A DNA stretch of 64,000 nucleotides. Origin: Verrucomicrobia bacterium CG1_02_43_26. GTDB lineage: Bacteria; Verrucomicrobiota; Verrucomicrobiia; Opitutales; CG1-02-43-26. The stretch spans positions 99,737-163,736 of the forward strand of contig MNWT01000016.1 in the NCBI GenBank assembly GCA_001872735.1. Direction: 5' to 3'. Positions 7,551-16,926 of the stretch are shown here, in pieces (the stretch's first letter is position 1; each line of letters starts with the position of its first letter). The translations under genes and the position numbers were made by a program. The notes beneath the pieces were generated by a model that saw nothing but the letters and a program-made list of their open reading frames with translations, did not search any database and had not been told where the DNA came from.

Positions 7551-9122
7551 ATGAAAACTTATTTAATACAACTCCAATCGGTCTGGAAAGATTTTACCCT
7601 GGGGCAAAAGCTGTCCATCTTTCTTGCCGTTGGTATCGTCTTCGTGGGTATAGCGGGCATGGTCATCTGGTCAGGAAAGCAGCAAATGCAGCTCCTGTAC
7701 GGAAAGTTGGATAACACAGATATGGCCGAGGTTGTCAAAACAATCGAGGAAAAGAGTATTAAGTATAAAATTGGCGCCGGTGGTAGTTCTATTTTTGTCC
7801 CTTCGGATCAGATTTATAAACTCAGAATGGATCTCGCCGTCAAGGGTGTCCCTAGCGGGGGAAGCGTGGGTTACGAAATTTTTGATAAACCTAATTTTGG
7901 CATCAGTGACTTCATTCAACGTACTAATTATTTACGAGCGATACAGGGCGAGCTCGGTCGTACTATTTCTCAGTTAAGGGGAATCCGTTCGGCAAGAGTC
8001 ATGGTCACCGTTCCGGAAAACAAATTACTTGCGGAGCAGGCAAACACAAGAGCCACGGCTTCCGTTTTCGTGGAAACAGGGGGCTACTTATTACCGGAAG
8101 AATCAGTAAACTCGATTCGTTTCTTAGTCGCAAACTCAGTTGAGGGTCTTGATGTCAATAATGTCGCTGTGGTCGACAACAATGGTAACGTCCTTTCCGA
8201 ACAGCTTAAAAATGATGGCAGTCTAAGTGTTGTCACCGGCCAACTGCGCTATCGTAAAACGTTGGAAGACTATTTTTCTAAAAAGGTTGAGACTATGCTA
8301 ACAAAGGTTGTCGGCCCGGGCGGCGTTGTCGCAAAGGTATCTGTTTCATTGAATTCAGATGCCACAAAGATTACAGAGGAAAAATTTGACCCCGAGGGCC
8401 AAGTCGCCAGAACCCTTTCGACGACTGAAGATACGTCCACGAGCAGTGAAACTCAAACTAATGTAATCGCCGGCGCCACCGCAACACTCGCGGGAGAGAA
8501 TACGGCATCTTCAACCGAGCCTGTTAACTCTTCTCAATCCGTTCGTAAAAATAAAACAACGGCTTACGAGATTAATAAATCAATTTATGAAACAGTAAAG
8601 GTTCCCGGCAGCATTAGTCACCTTTCTGCTTCAGTCTTTGTGGCCATGCGGGAAGAGATCGGCGGCAAAACAGGTGGGTTCAATCCTAAGCCTAGGACCG
8701 CTGAGGAAATCGAAGCGATGCGCCAAATCGTCATCAACACGCTTGGTATAACAGCAGAAAATGCTAAAAATGTGACCATTCAAGAGATGCCTTTTGTTCG
8801 TTCGGAGGTTCTTAAGGGCCCGGACCCAATGGGCATACCTGAGCCGGTTAGGCGTTGGGCTGAATTCTTACGCGGGTATGGCGCAATCGGGATTGCTATT
8901 CTCATGTTTGTTGTCTTTTTAAGAATGCTCAAGAAGCATAAGCCTCAAATGTCTACTTTGGAATTAATGGATGAAAGGCGTAGAACAGAAAATACGATCG
9001 CCAAATCAAAGGATAGTAACATGCGCCCTACCGCGGATCTCATCAATGACTTGATTCAGGAAAAACCTCAAAACGTCAGCGCCGCGTTGCAAAACTGGAT
9101 AACCTCAACTCAAACCAAGTAG
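7551..9122 (+). CDS. fliF: Flagellar MS-ring protein FliF
   Basis: Forms the inner-membrane MS-ring on which rod, C-ring and export apparatus are built. The first membrane helix is at about residues 20-42 (LSIFLAVGIVFVGIAGMVIW) and the second near 435-452. The periplasmic ring-building motifs between them include the conserved GYEIFDKPNFGISDF and the RGIRSARVMV segment. The cytoplasmic tail (about 460-523) would bind FliG. Length (523) is normal. It is 13 bases after fliE and 6 bases before fliG, so coupled expression is likely. Confidence 0.97.
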   Translation: MKTYLIQLQSVWKDFTLGQKLSIFLAVGIVFVGIAGMVIWSGKQQMQLLYGKLDNTDMAEVVKTIEEKSIKYKIGAGGSSIFVPSDQIYKLRMDLAVKGVPSGGSVGYEIFDKPNFGISDFIQRTNYLRAIQGELGRTISQLRGIRSARVMVTVPENKLLAEQANTRATASVFVETGGYLLPEESVNSIRFLVANSVEGLDVNNVAVVDNNGNVLSEQLKNDGSLSVVTGQLRYRKTLEDYFSKKVETMLTKVVGPGGVVAKVSVSLNSDATKITEEKFDPEGQVARTLSTTEDTSTSSETQTNVIAGATATLAGENTASSTEPVNSSQSVRKNKTTAYEINKSIYETVKVPGSISHLSASVFVAMREEIGGKTGGFNPKPRTAEEIEAMRQIVINTLGITAENAKNVTIQEMPFVRSEVLKGPDPMGIPEPVRRWAEFLRGYGAIGIAILMFVVFLRMLKKHKPQMSTLELMDERRRTENTIAKSKDSNMRPTADLINDLIQEKPQNVSAALQNWITSTQTK

Positions 9123-9128
9123 TTAACC

Positions 9129-10160
9129 ATGGCCCACATCAATTACCAGGAAGTCAATTACGCCCAGTTATCCAAGATTCAAAAACTGTCTGTCTTCTTG
9201 ATAGCCATTGGCCCAAAGGCCGCGGCTACCATGTTGCGCACGTTTGATGATAATAACGTGGAAACGCTTTGTCGTGAAATTTCCCATATCAATATTGTTG
9301 ATCAAGAGCTCAAGGATCAGGTGCTTGAGGAGTTTGCCAGCATTCTGGGTCAATCCGTAGGGTCTGTTCTCGGGGGTACAAAATTCGCTCAAGAGGCTCT
9401 CGAAATGTCTCAGGGTGACCACAAGGCTTCCAATATTTTGGAAAGAATTTTGCCGGGTGGCAGTGTTTCAGACTTGATTCAGGACATGAGCTCCATGGAG
9501 CCTCGTCAAATTTATAATTTAATGGCAGAGGAACAAAGCCAAACAATCGCTTTTTTAATCTCTCACTTGGACACACAAAAAGCAGCCGAGGTTCTGGAAT
9601 TATTACCGAAGGAGCATCGAGACAACGTCGCAGAATGCATTGGTACTATGGATAGCGCTCCTCTGGAAATGGTGGCAAAAATTGTTCAAGCACTCAAACC
9701 TCACATCGCAAGCGCGGAAAAATACACGGTTCACAAAAGCGGTGGTGTTCGTGTTGTTGCGGATGTTCTCAACTTTTTGGGCAAAGAGGTTTCGAAAAGT
9801 ATTCTTTCAAAGCTGGAGGACAAAAATCCTTCTCTGGGTGCCGCTATCCGAAAGAAGATGTTCAGTTTCGACGATTTGGTACGTCTGGATCCTGTCGACT
9901 TGCAGCGCGTCACAAGAGAAATCGAGATGAGCGATTTGGTTCTCGCAATGAAATCTGCTCACATGTTACTGCAAGACGCTATTTTCAAATCCGTCTCCAA
10001 GCGTGCCGCAGAAAGCATCAAAGAGGAAATGGAAATGCTCGGCGCAGTTCGTCTCAAAGATGTGGATGCCGCTCAGGATCGTATCATACAGGTCTTAAGG
10101 CGTCTTGAAGAAGAGGGCGAAATAACACTCGATGATTCCGGAGGCAATGTCGTTGTATAA
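9129..10160 (+). CDS. fliG: Flagellar motor switch protein FliG
   Basis: C-ring component that binds FliF through its N-terminal domain and interacts with the stator through its C-terminal domain to set rotation direction. The hinge motif EHRDNVAECIG and the C-terminal charged torque helix (DLVLAMKSA... after the MFSFDDLVRLD motif) are visible. Length 343 is typical. The 3' end overlaps the start of fliH by 29 bases (or 14 if the later fliH ATG is used), implying translational coupling. Confidence 0.97.
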   Translation: MAHINYQEVNYAQLSKIQKLSVFLIAIGPKAAATMLRTFDDNNVETLCREISHINIVDQELKDQVLEEFASILGQSVGSVLGGTKFAQEALEMSQGDHKASNILERILPGGSVSDLIQDMSSMEPRQIYNLMAEEQSQTIAFLISHLDTQKAAEVLELLPKEHRDNVAECIGTMDSAPLEMVAKIVQALKPHIASAEKYTVHKSGGVRVVADVLNFLGKEVSKSILSKLEDKNPSLGAAIRKKMFSFDDLVRLDPVDLQRVTREIEMSDLVLAMKSAHMLLQDAIFKSVSKRAAESIKEEMEMLGAVRLKDVDAAQDRIIQVLRRLEEEGEITLDDSGGNVVV

Positions 10161-10725
10161 AAAAATAGTTCTTTCAGAGCCCATACGAAGCGTGAAATTC
10201 GTATCGCATGCGCTTCCGCCTGTACCGTTGAAGGTCGCGGAAAAACGGGCAGACGAAGCTTACCGCAGGGGTGTCTCTGAAACAACCGCGTCTCTCAACC
10301 AGCAGATCGCGGAAATGCATAACGATGTCAGCATCCTCCAGAACAAGGTGTTAAACGATATACAAAAACAATTCGCAACGGTCCTTAGCAATGTAAGCGG
10401 GCGTCTTCCTTTCCTTGTCATTGAAATGGTTCGCAGGGTATGGGGTGGCCTGGAACTGAAACCGGAGGAGGTAGAGGAAATCGTGCGCGAAGCACTGCAC
10501 GAAATTTCACCCAATGCGGATAAAATCGAGGTAGCACTTAGCCCGGATGCGTTTGCCATCTTGGATAGGTTTTCCGCAAATTTAACGGATATGTATCCCA
10601 ATCTCAATTTCAAGGAAGATCCCGCGCTAAAATGCGGTGACTGTTTAGTCGAAAGCAAATTTGGCAAGATTAATGCTACAATCAATAGAAAGCTCGAGCG
10701 AATTGAGCATGAAATGATTGGATAA
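10132..10725 (+). CDS. fliH: Flagellar export ATPase regulator FliH
   Basis: FliH dimers bind FliI and tether it to the export gate and C-ring. The sequence is about 197 residues with an alanine/glutamate-rich coiled-coil N-terminal half (around 40-95) and the FliH/YscL-type C-terminal domain (PEEVEEIVREALHEI..., then KCGDCLVESKFGKINATINRKLERI). Two starts are possible. The ATG at 10132 is used here. An ATG at 10147 follows GGAGG, but only two bases away, which is too close for a normal ribosome-binding site. The stop overlaps the fliI ATG by one base. The assignment is supported mainly by position and the C-terminal pattern. Confidence 0.88.
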   Translation: MIPEAMSLYKKIVLSEPIRSVKFVSHALPPVPLKVAEKRADEAYRRGVSETTASLNQQIAEMHNDVSILQNKVLNDIQKQFATVLSNVSGRLPFLVIEMVRRVWGGLELKPEEVEEIVREALHEISPNADKIEVALSPDAFAILDRFSANLTDMYPNLNFKEDPALKCGDCLVESKFGKINATINRKLERIEHEMIG

Positions 10726-12050
10726 TGGATCTTAGTGTAGCAGATAACCTTAATTGGATTGAGAGCCGTATCAAAAACACCCAGCCGATTGAAAAAATTG
10801 GCCGTGTGGTACAGGTCACGGGCTTGATCATAGAGTCCGAGGGCCCGGAGGTCTCCATAGGCGATGTTGTCGAAATCTACTCACATAGAAAAGCACTTGA
10901 AGGCACTGCGGAGGTAGTCGGCTTCCGGCATAACCATGTCTTACTCATGCCGCTTACCGAATTACATGATATACATTCGGGCTGTACCGTGGTCTCTTGG
11001 GCGCAAAGCAGAAACGTACCGGTTGGACCCTCCCTGATTGGAAGAATATTAGATGGCTTGGGTAATCCCATCGATGGCAAGGGTAAGCTCATGTCCGAAT
11101 GGTCTAGCGCGGGTTTGCGTCAAAAACCGTTAAACCCGATGGCACGGCAAAAAATCCATGATCCTTTTCAAACCGGTATCAAGTCTATCGATACATTCAC
11201 TCCGCTGGGCGAGGGCCAACGCGTGGGTATTTTCGCAGGCAGTGGTGTGGGTAAATCCACTCTCCTTGGTATGATCTCCAGGGGCTCTAAGGCAGATATA
11301 AACGTAATCGCGCTCGTTGGAGAACGGGGTCGTGAGTTAAGAGAATTTATTGATAACGATTTGGGCGAGGAGGGTCTTGCCCGATCCGTTGTCATCGTAT
11401 CCACATCGGATCAACCTGCTCCGCTCAGAATAAGGGCTGCCATGCTCGCTACTCGTATCGCGGAATATTTCAGAGATCAGGATAAAAAAGTTCTTTTTTT
11501 AATGGACTCCGTTACTCGTCTCGCAATGGCTCAAAGAGAAATTGGCCTTGCCGTTGGTGAGCCGCCTGCAACGCGTGGCTACACGCCTTCTGTCTTTTCT
11601 TTATTACCTAAATTGCTTGAGCGTTCGGGTATGGGTGAAAGGGGTTCTATTACTGCTTTATATACGATCTTGGTTGAGGGGGATGACATGAATGAGCCGA
11701 TCGCGGATGCCGTTCGGGGTATTCTGGACGGGCACATCGTTCTCAGTCGCGCGCTAGCCGCCGCAAACCACTTTCCCGCAGTAGATGTACTGGAAAGTAT
11801 CAGTCGTCTTACTCGCGCGGTTTGTTCGCCACAGGAGTTAGCTATCATTTCCAAAGCACGGGATCTCTTATCTACCTATAATAAGCATGAAGACTTAATC
11901 ACCATTGGTGCCTATGAAAGGGGCAGTAATAAAAAGCTGGATGAGGCTATTAATAAACACGACTCCATCACTCAATTTTTACAACAACCGATCGAAGAGC
12001 TCGCGCAACGGCAAAGCAGTTTCGAGCAGTTGCTAAAATCCATATCATGA
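10725..12050 (+). CDS. fliI: Flagellar export ATPase FliI
   Basis: Hexameric ATPase of the flagellar type III export apparatus, related to F1-ATPase beta. The P-loop AGSGVGKST is at residues 171-179, the Walker B strand ends in LFLMDSVTRLAMAQREIG, and the family motif GEPPATRGYTPSVFS follows. Length (441) is normal. The ATG overlaps the fliH stop by one base and the gene overlaps fliJ by four bases, so fliH-fliI-fliJ form a coupled block encoding one complex. Confidence 0.98.
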   Translation: MDLSVADNLNWIESRIKNTQPIEKIGRVVQVTGLIIESEGPEVSIGDVVEIYSHRKALEGTAEVVGFRHNHVLLMPLTELHDIHSGCTVVSWAQSRNVPVGPSLIGRILDGLGNPIDGKGKLMSEWSSAGLRQKPLNPMARQKIHDPFQTGIKSIDTFTPLGEGQRVGIFAGSGVGKSTLLGMISRGSKADINVIALVGERGRELREFIDNDLGEEGLARSVVIVSTSDQPAPLRIRAAMLATRIAEYFRDQDKKVLFLMDSVTRLAMAQREIGLAVGEPPATRGYTPSVFSLLPKLLERSGMGERGSITALYTILVEGDDMNEPIADAVRGILDGHIVLSRALAAANHFPAVDVLESISRLTRAVCSPQELAIISKARDLLSTYNKHEDLITIGAYERGSNKKLDEAINKHDSITQFLQQPIEELAQRQSSFEQLLKSIS

Positions 12051-12490
12051 AAAAATTTAAATTCAGGCTCCACTCCGTCTTAACGCTCCGGGAATTCCAT
12101 GCCCAAAAGGCATTTGCAAAGTATCAGCGTTTTTTACAAAAGCGCCAGCGGCTTCAGGAAATCAAGCGCAACTTGCAAATCGCTCTTCAGGGGCAAATTA
12201 ATAATCTGGAAAAGGGCGAGACAGAACGCTTCTACGCCTTTTATGAAAAGAACTTTTCGCTGATTATCCAGGATACCATCGCCCAAATCAGTAACATTAA
12301 TCAAACAATCTCTAATGCGCAGGATGAGGAGAAAAAAGCTTTTCAGTACTTCCTTAAACTAAAGCAAAAGGTGGACACGCTTTTAAAACTAAAGGAAAAC
12401 CAATTACAAAAACATACCGCCCTCGAAGCAAAAAAGGAAGAACGTGAAATCGAGGATATCATCAACTCTAGACACGCTTATAACTCATGA
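12047..12490 (+). CDS. fliJ: Flagellar export protein FliJ
   Basis: FliJ is the coiled-coil stalk that sits in the FliI hexamer and contacts the export gate. This 147-residue protein is almost entirely helical and charged, beginning KFKFRLHSVLTLREFHAQKAFA, the typical FliJ opening, with heptad-like patterns to the end. Sequence conservation in the family is low, so the call leans on size, the N-terminal motif and the position directly after fliI, with four-base overlaps on both sides. Confidence 0.88.
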   Translation: MKKFKFRLHSVLTLREFHAQKAFAKYQRFLQKRQRLQEIKRNLQIALQGQINNLEKGETERFYAFYEKNFSLIIQDTIAQISNINQTISNAQDEEKKAFQYFLKLKQKVDTLLKLKENQLQKHTALEAKKEEREIEDIINSRHAYNS

Positions 12491-13062
12491 AAATACTGAA
12501 TTCATACTGGGTCCTGGGGTCAATCGCTCTGGCTATCGCTTTTACAACAAGTGAAACCATGTTGTACATGTTCGCGGTAAACATTCCGCCCATAAGGGAC
12601 AGTCAATTAGCAAACCCGGGCGATGCAACTACGTTTTGGAGTTTTCGCTCCAGTGAAATTGAAAAGTTGGTTTCTAGTCTAAATGGCGAGCGTACAGAAA
12701 TAGCGGAACGTGAGCAAAGTATTCGTGAAATGGAGGAGCGGCTAAAATCCGAAAAGCAGGAGCTCACCGAGCTCAGGCAGAATATCGTCACTTTCAGAAA
12801 TGAGCTTTCAAGTGATATTGTCGAAATAGAGGCGAGTGAAGAAAAAAACCTAAAGGAACTTGCCCAAACTTACTCAACGTTAAAGCCGGATTCCGCCGTG
12901 CAGGTGTTTAAGGAAATGGATGATGTTTTCGTGGTAAAAATTTTATCTTACATGAGCTCGGATGTCATCGGAGCTATCTTTTCAAACATGACTGCTAAGG
13001 GCGACTCCAAGCGTGTCGCTAATCTCACCAAATTAATGCGCCTCAAACAAAAAACCCGTTAA
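12487..13062 (+). CDS. MotE-like / MgtE-N-domain flagellar protein
   Basis: A 191-residue protein with one N-terminal membrane helix (about residues 9-30), a charged coiled coil (about 60-120, rich in REMEERLKSEKQEL-type heptads) and a C-terminal domain. That domain carries KPDSAVQVFKEMDDVFVVKILSYMSS, which resembles the MgtE N-terminal/FliG-like helical repeat. Proteins of this layout are found after fliJ in many flagellar operons. In alphaproteobacteria the MotE family stabilises the periplasmic stator protein MotC. It overlaps fliJ by four bases and precedes fliK by seven. A flagellar role is likely; the exact function is inferred. Confidence 0.7.
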   Translation: MKILNSYWVLGSIALAIAFTTSETMLYMFAVNIPPIRDSQLANPGDATTFWSFRSSEIEKLVSSLNGERTEIAEREQSIREMEERLKSEKQELTELRQNIVTFRNELSSDIVEIEASEEKNLKELAQTYSTLKPDSAVQVFKEMDDVFVVKILSYMSSDVIGAIFSNMTAKGDSKRVANLTKLMRLKQKTR

Positions 13063-13069
13063 AACCATT

Positions 13070-14956
13070 ATGAATCAAGAATCTTTAATCAAGATCAAGT
13101 TAATCGAGCCTTCCACGTCCACCGATTTTTTTAATAAGGAGAGTCTGAAGGATTTTCGTGAATTTAAAAATGATCTCACAGGTGGCAAAACGTTTGAGGA
13201 TCGTTTAAATGATTTTGCAAAAAATGATAGAATACTTCAGAAAACGCCCGCGGAGGCAAAATCAAAGCCTAAGGAGATTGAGGATAAAAAAGAGGATAAG
13301 GCGGATGCGCCAAAATCGAATGAACCTGAGCAAGCTGTAATCAAAAAGAAGCCTCTACAAAGCATCGTGCTTAAGAAGTCTGATGCCGCTCTTCTTTCAG
13401 GATCATCCGAAAAGCAAATTAAGGAAGCGTCTGCACTCAACAAGAACCCTCAAGAAGCCGTCACGAACAGTAAGATTCAACACATTTTAGGTAACGCCCC
13501 ACAGGCTTTAATGAAAAAAATTGAGCTAGCTAAAAATAATAACCCGGTAACAACAAACGAAAAATTGCTCGAAAATAGTAAGGCGTTTGGAAGAATTGAT
13601 CTGCCAAACAAAATCGCGCATAAGCTCAAAAAACTCACCGAAAAGCATGCAAAGGTCCAGGAACAAACTAAGCCAGATGGCAAAGTAGCCAGCAAGGAGG
13701 CTTCTATCCCATCAGCCAAGGCCGATAGAGGGGTCGAAAAGCTAATCGCTAACGCTCAGCATAAGGCACCAGCAGCCTCAACCGAAAAACAACCGACCAC
13801 TCCTCTAGTAAACAGGGAAGTAAAGACGGATGCTTCCAACATTTCATCCGATACCAAGCAACCGGCTTCGAATCGCGCATCACTCGTAAAACAGGAGCAT
13901 GCCAAAGCAAAGGAAGCCAATACAAATATAGATAATCAGCTGGCTAGCCAAAATGCTCTGGTCGCAAATAATACCCTTCTTGCTGACAACTCAAAGTCTA
14001 TTGCACGGGAGGTTAAGTCAAATAAACCAAATGTACAGGAGTTTGAAAAAGCGCTTTCTAACAATTCGTTAAACGCACACGAAAATACGTTAACTCCTAA
14101 AAGCATCGCAAAGAACAGGTCGGAAAAACCGGCTGCTCCTCAACTAAGGGTAAACGATGAGGTACAGCTCAAGGGTTTTTTAACCGAAAGATCCCAAGCA
14201 GAGCGTTCTACTTCCAATTTCATAAAAACGGAATTCACGTTAGAGAAGTCGCTGGAAGCTAATTTACGCAATCTCACACAAAAATGGACCTCAAACTTAG
14301 AAAATGTTCACCCTGGCACGGATCATGCTCAAAGTAAGGATAAATTACACCTTCGAAACGGATTCGTTGCACACATGTCTCACACACCTACAGAAACAAA
14401 TACTCCCAGAAGCTCACTCGTGGATTCTTCTAGTTTGCTGGCAGATTTAAAACATAATTCTCAACAATCACACATGAACATGGGCTCAGATGCACGGCAA
14501 AATAATAAAGAGCAGTCTCGTGAAAAAATGCAGGAGGATTATATCAAAAATGCTCTTATTTTAAACAGTGTCGGCAAAGCAAAAACAAGCCAGGCGATCC
14601 AACAAATTTTTGAACCCAAATCAATCGCAAATACCCAACAGGCTGAAATCATCCCGGCAATCATGCAACAGATCGATCGTTTAAGAAAATCAGATAAGGG
14701 TTGGATGCGGGTCTCACTAGCCATGCCTGAGGGAGAAGAGATCTCTTTACATTTAAAACTAACTAACAACAACGTTTCAATACGTTTCCAATCTAATGAC
14801 TCCAACCTCAAGAATTCCATCCTTAATGGTTGGTCAGAGCTTGCTAAGGCTTCTAGCGAACGGGGCATTCAATTAAGTACCCCTGAATTCGTTGCAAATG
14901 ACTTTGAGTCTTCAGTAAATCCCCTCACCAATCGCAAGGTCTATCACCAGGCTTAA
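13070..14956 (+). CDS. fliK: Flagellar hook-length control protein FliK
   Basis: FliK measures hook length and switches export specificity. The first ~500 residues are low-complexity, rich in Lys, Ala, Asn, Ser and Gln, as in the disordered ruler part of FliK. The C-terminal region, about 535-612, has the hook-switch domain pattern GWMRVSLAMPEGEEISLHLKL followed by a helix and a Gln/Asn tail. Length 628 is at the long end. It lies between the MotE-like gene and flgD, the standard place. Confidence 0.88.
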   Translation: MNQESLIKIKLIEPSTSTDFFNKESLKDFREFKNDLTGGKTFEDRLNDFAKNDRILQKTPAEAKSKPKEIEDKKEDKADAPKSNEPEQAVIKKKPLQSIVLKKSDAALLSGSSEKQIKEASALNKNPQEAVTNSKIQHILGNAPQALMKKIELAKNNNPVTTNEKLLENSKAFGRIDLPNKIAHKLKKLTEKHAKVQEQTKPDGKVASKEASIPSAKADRGVEKLIANAQHKAPAASTEKQPTTPLVNREVKTDASNISSDTKQPASNRASLVKQEHAKAKEANTNIDNQLASQNALVANNTLLADNSKSIAREVKSNKPNVQEFEKALSNNSLNAHENTLTPKSIAKNRSEKPAAPQLRVNDEVQLKGFLTERSQAERSTSNFIKTEFTLEKSLEANLRNLTQKWTSNLENVHPGTDHAQSKDKLHLRNGFVAHMSHTPTETNTPRSSLVDSSSLLADLKHNSQQSHMNMGSDARQNNKEQSREKMQEDYIKNALILNSVGKAKTSQAIQQIFEPKSIANTQQAEIIPAIMQQIDRLRKSDKGWMRVSLAMPEGEEISLHLKLTNNNVSIRFQSNDSNLKNSILNGWSELAKASSERGIQLSTPEFVANDFESSVNPLTNRKVYHQA

Positions 14957-14974
14957 TTAAAAAAACTCACTATT

Positions 14975-15541
14975 ATGGCAGACGTATCAGCTATCCCTTC
15001 CGCAAACACAATCACAGGTAGTCTTCAAGACCCTTCTTTCCTCGCTAACAGGGATATTAAAAAATCCCTGAGTCAAGCAGACTTCATCAAACTTTTAACC
15101 GTTCAGCTCAGTAACCAAAACCCCATGGAACCGGTAAATAACCAGGAATTCATCGCCCAAATGGCTACGTTTAGTAACCTCGAGCAAACCAGCTCTATGC
15201 GCGATACCATGAAGGCTTTCTCTTACTTCGGTAAAGAGGTTACATTGAAGGATAAGGTGGATTCGGTTACCGGCACGGTCTCTCCTGGAATAACCGGCAT
15301 GGTAACGGGGGTCAAAGAATCCGGTGGCAGCATGAAGATCTCAATTGATGGTCAAGGCCTATTCACCCTCGACCAGGTCCAGGACGTACGCCTACCCGTA
15401 TCGTCCACATCGGTAGCAAAAACAACTACCCCTTCGACTACCCCTACTGCTACTACAACCACACCTACCAATACAACAGATACCGCTTCAACAAGTGATA
15501 CCGCTACCGAAACAACAACGGAAACAACTGCGACCGGTTAG
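14975..15541 (+). CDS. flgD: Flagellar hook assembly scaffold FlgD
   Basis: FlgD caps the growing hook. The N-terminal family motif is clear at about residues 35-70: QADFIKLLTVQLSNQNPMEP then FIAQMATFSNLEQ. A short Tudor-like region follows (KEVTLKDKV...GMVTGV). From about residue 149 to the end the protein is a Thr/Pro/Ala tail made mostly of ACN codons, unlike typical FlgD ends. The second half therefore looks reduced to a truncated Tudor-like domain plus a low-complexity tail. It precedes a small unknown gene and flgE. Confidence 0.92.
   Translation: MADVSAIPSANTITGSLQDPSFLANRDIKKSLSQADFIKLLTVQLSNQNPMEPVNNQEFIAQMATFSNLEQTSSMRDTMKAFSYFGKEVTLKDKVDSVTGTVSPGITGMVTGVKESGGSMKISIDGQGLFTLDQVQDVRLPVSSTSVAKTTTPSTTPTATTTTPTNTTDTASTSDTATETTTETTATG
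15418..15538 (+). repeat. Threonine-codon low-complexity tract in flgD
   Basis: The last ~40 codons of flgD are dominated by ACA/ACC/ACT threonine codons with Pro, Ala, Ser and Glu between them. The tract is simple-sequence DNA and so prone to slippage. No exact long unit is repeated. Confidence 0.85.
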
Positions 15542-15605
15542 ACTCGTCTCACAATTTACTTTTAAAAACCACCAATAAGGCAAAACAACTAACCAGGGGA
15601 TAAGG

Positions 15606-15866
15606 ATGAACGCACGCAAAAAAACAACAAAAAAAACGACCACGGGGAAAAATAAAAAAACTCAAGCAACTCATGAACCGGAAATTCTATTATTCGACTT
15701 GTTTGATCCAGGATACGCTATCTTTGAGCTCGATGGCGATGTCATCTGCTACAAAGCGGGTAGCGATATCATTATCCACCTCGATGGCGATGAAGATTTT
15801 GAAGACGGAACCCAACTCCTTCTCGAACTCGAGGAGGATAACGATAACAACCCTAGCTTAAATTAA
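15606..15866 (+). CDS. Small acidic protein in the flagellar operon, unknown
   Basis: An 86-residue protein I do not recognise. The first ~22 residues are Lys/Thr-rich (KKTTKKTTTGKNKK). The rest is very acidic and predicted beta, with two LDGD turns (ELDGDV and HLDGDEDF) and an acidic C-terminus. A purine-rich AGGGGATAAGG precedes the ATG, one of the better ribosome-binding sites here. It sits 64 bases after flgD and 35 bases before flgE on the same strand, so a hook-related role is plausible. It does not resemble FlbD, which often occupies this region. Confidence 0.75.
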   Translation: MNARKKTTKKTTTGKNKKTQATHEPEILLFDLFDPGYAIFELDGDVICYKAGSDIIIHLDGDEDFEDGTQLLLELEEDNDNNPSLN

Positions 15867-15901
15867 GCTCTTTTTAACAACAACACAACGAAAGGCACGA
15901 G

Positions 15902-16909
15902 ATGGCTCTCAGTAATCTATTACAAAGTGGTGTAAGCACAATCGATGCGGCATCCAAACGCGTGGAGGCTACCGGTAACGACATCGCAAATGTCGAAACC
16001 GTAGGCTACAAACGCACCATGGTTCTAACCGCAGACACGTTCAGTAACACGCTTAACGCCGCGGCCCCTTCACCGGGCGGTAATAAGCCCGGCTCCAATT
16101 CACCGTCTAACCAAATCGGCTTGGGTGTGCAAATTCAGGGTGTCGTGAACGACTTCTCTCAAGGCCCTATTGAAAAAACAGGGGTTCGTTCTCACTTGGC
16201 TATCGAGGGGGGCGGTTTCTTTAAGGTAAAGGATAGTATCAACTCCGTAGACTACATCTCTAGAGCCGGTACTTTTCGTGAGGATGATAGAGGTTACCTC
16301 GTCACCCAACAACAGGGTTTCCGTCTCCAGGGTGCGGTAAATGATCCCGCTTTCTACCCCACTTATAACGTCTCAGAGGTAAGTGGTCAGCTTGTTTTCA
16401 CCAAGGTCACCCCTTCCGGAACGCCTTCAGCACCTACTATTGGCGACCTTAATGTGGACTATAACCTCGCTGTTGGTAGTGGTATTAATAAGGTTGGTAC
16501 ATTTTCAACCTTTGCCGATGGTGATATCAACCGAGCTGCCCCCACGTTTACGGGTTACAGTATCAATAATGCCGGCGATGTTGTCATGCAGCTCAGTAAT
16601 AATGATTCTTTCACCAAGGGGTCCATTCTGCTCGTTCAGGTCAGCGATGAACAAGCGCTCACCAAGCAGGGGGACAACTTGTACTCCGGTCTTGCCGCAG
16701 CCGGGGCTTCACCGTTTGATGTTAACTTAAGCCGGGCTAATTCCGGTAAATTAGGTATCATCAGGCAGTACAGTCTGGAAAGCTCTAACGTTAATTTAAC
16801 AGAATCTTTCTCTAAATTAATCGTAGACCAAAGATATTACCAAGCAGGGGCTACTTTAGTAAGAACTGCAGACCAAATATTACAAGAGCTTGTAAATCTC
16901 AAACGATAA
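15902..16909 (+). CDS. flgE: Flagellar hook protein FlgE
   Basis: Hook subunit. The N-terminal rod/hook motif is GNDIANVETVGYKR (residues 27-40). It is followed by IGLGVQIQGVVNDFSQGPIEKTG and AIEGGGFFKV, the typical FlgE/F/G core. The C-terminus carries LESSNVNLTESFSKLIVDQRYYQAGATL, the conserved end. At 335 residues it lacks the large outer domain of enterobacterial FlgE and is closer to a minimal hook protein; FlgF is the alternative reading. Position between flgD and fliL favours FlgE. An AAAGG lies upstream of the ATG. Confidence 0.88.
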   Translation: MALSNLLQSGVSTIDAASKRVEATGNDIANVETVGYKRTMVLTADTFSNTLNAAAPSPGGNKPGSNSPSNQIGLGVQIQGVVNDFSQGPIEKTGVRSHLAIEGGGFFKVKDSINSVDYISRAGTFREDDRGYLVTQQQGFRLQGAVNDPAFYPTYNVSEVSGQLVFTKVTPSGTPSAPTIGDLNVDYNLAVGSGINKVGTFSTFADGDINRAAPTFTGYSINNAGDVVMQLSNNDSFTKGSILLVQVSDEQALTKQGDNLYSGLAAAGASPFDVNLSRANSGKLGIIRQYSLESSNVNLTESFSKLIVDQRYYQAGATLVRTADQILQELVNLKR

Positions 16910-16926
16910 TGTCATGATCCATCATT

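Noticed and set aside
10140..10149. GGAGG as ribosome-binding site deciding the fliH start at 10147
   Set aside because: Only two bases separate it from the ATG, too close for normal initiation, so it does not settle the start.
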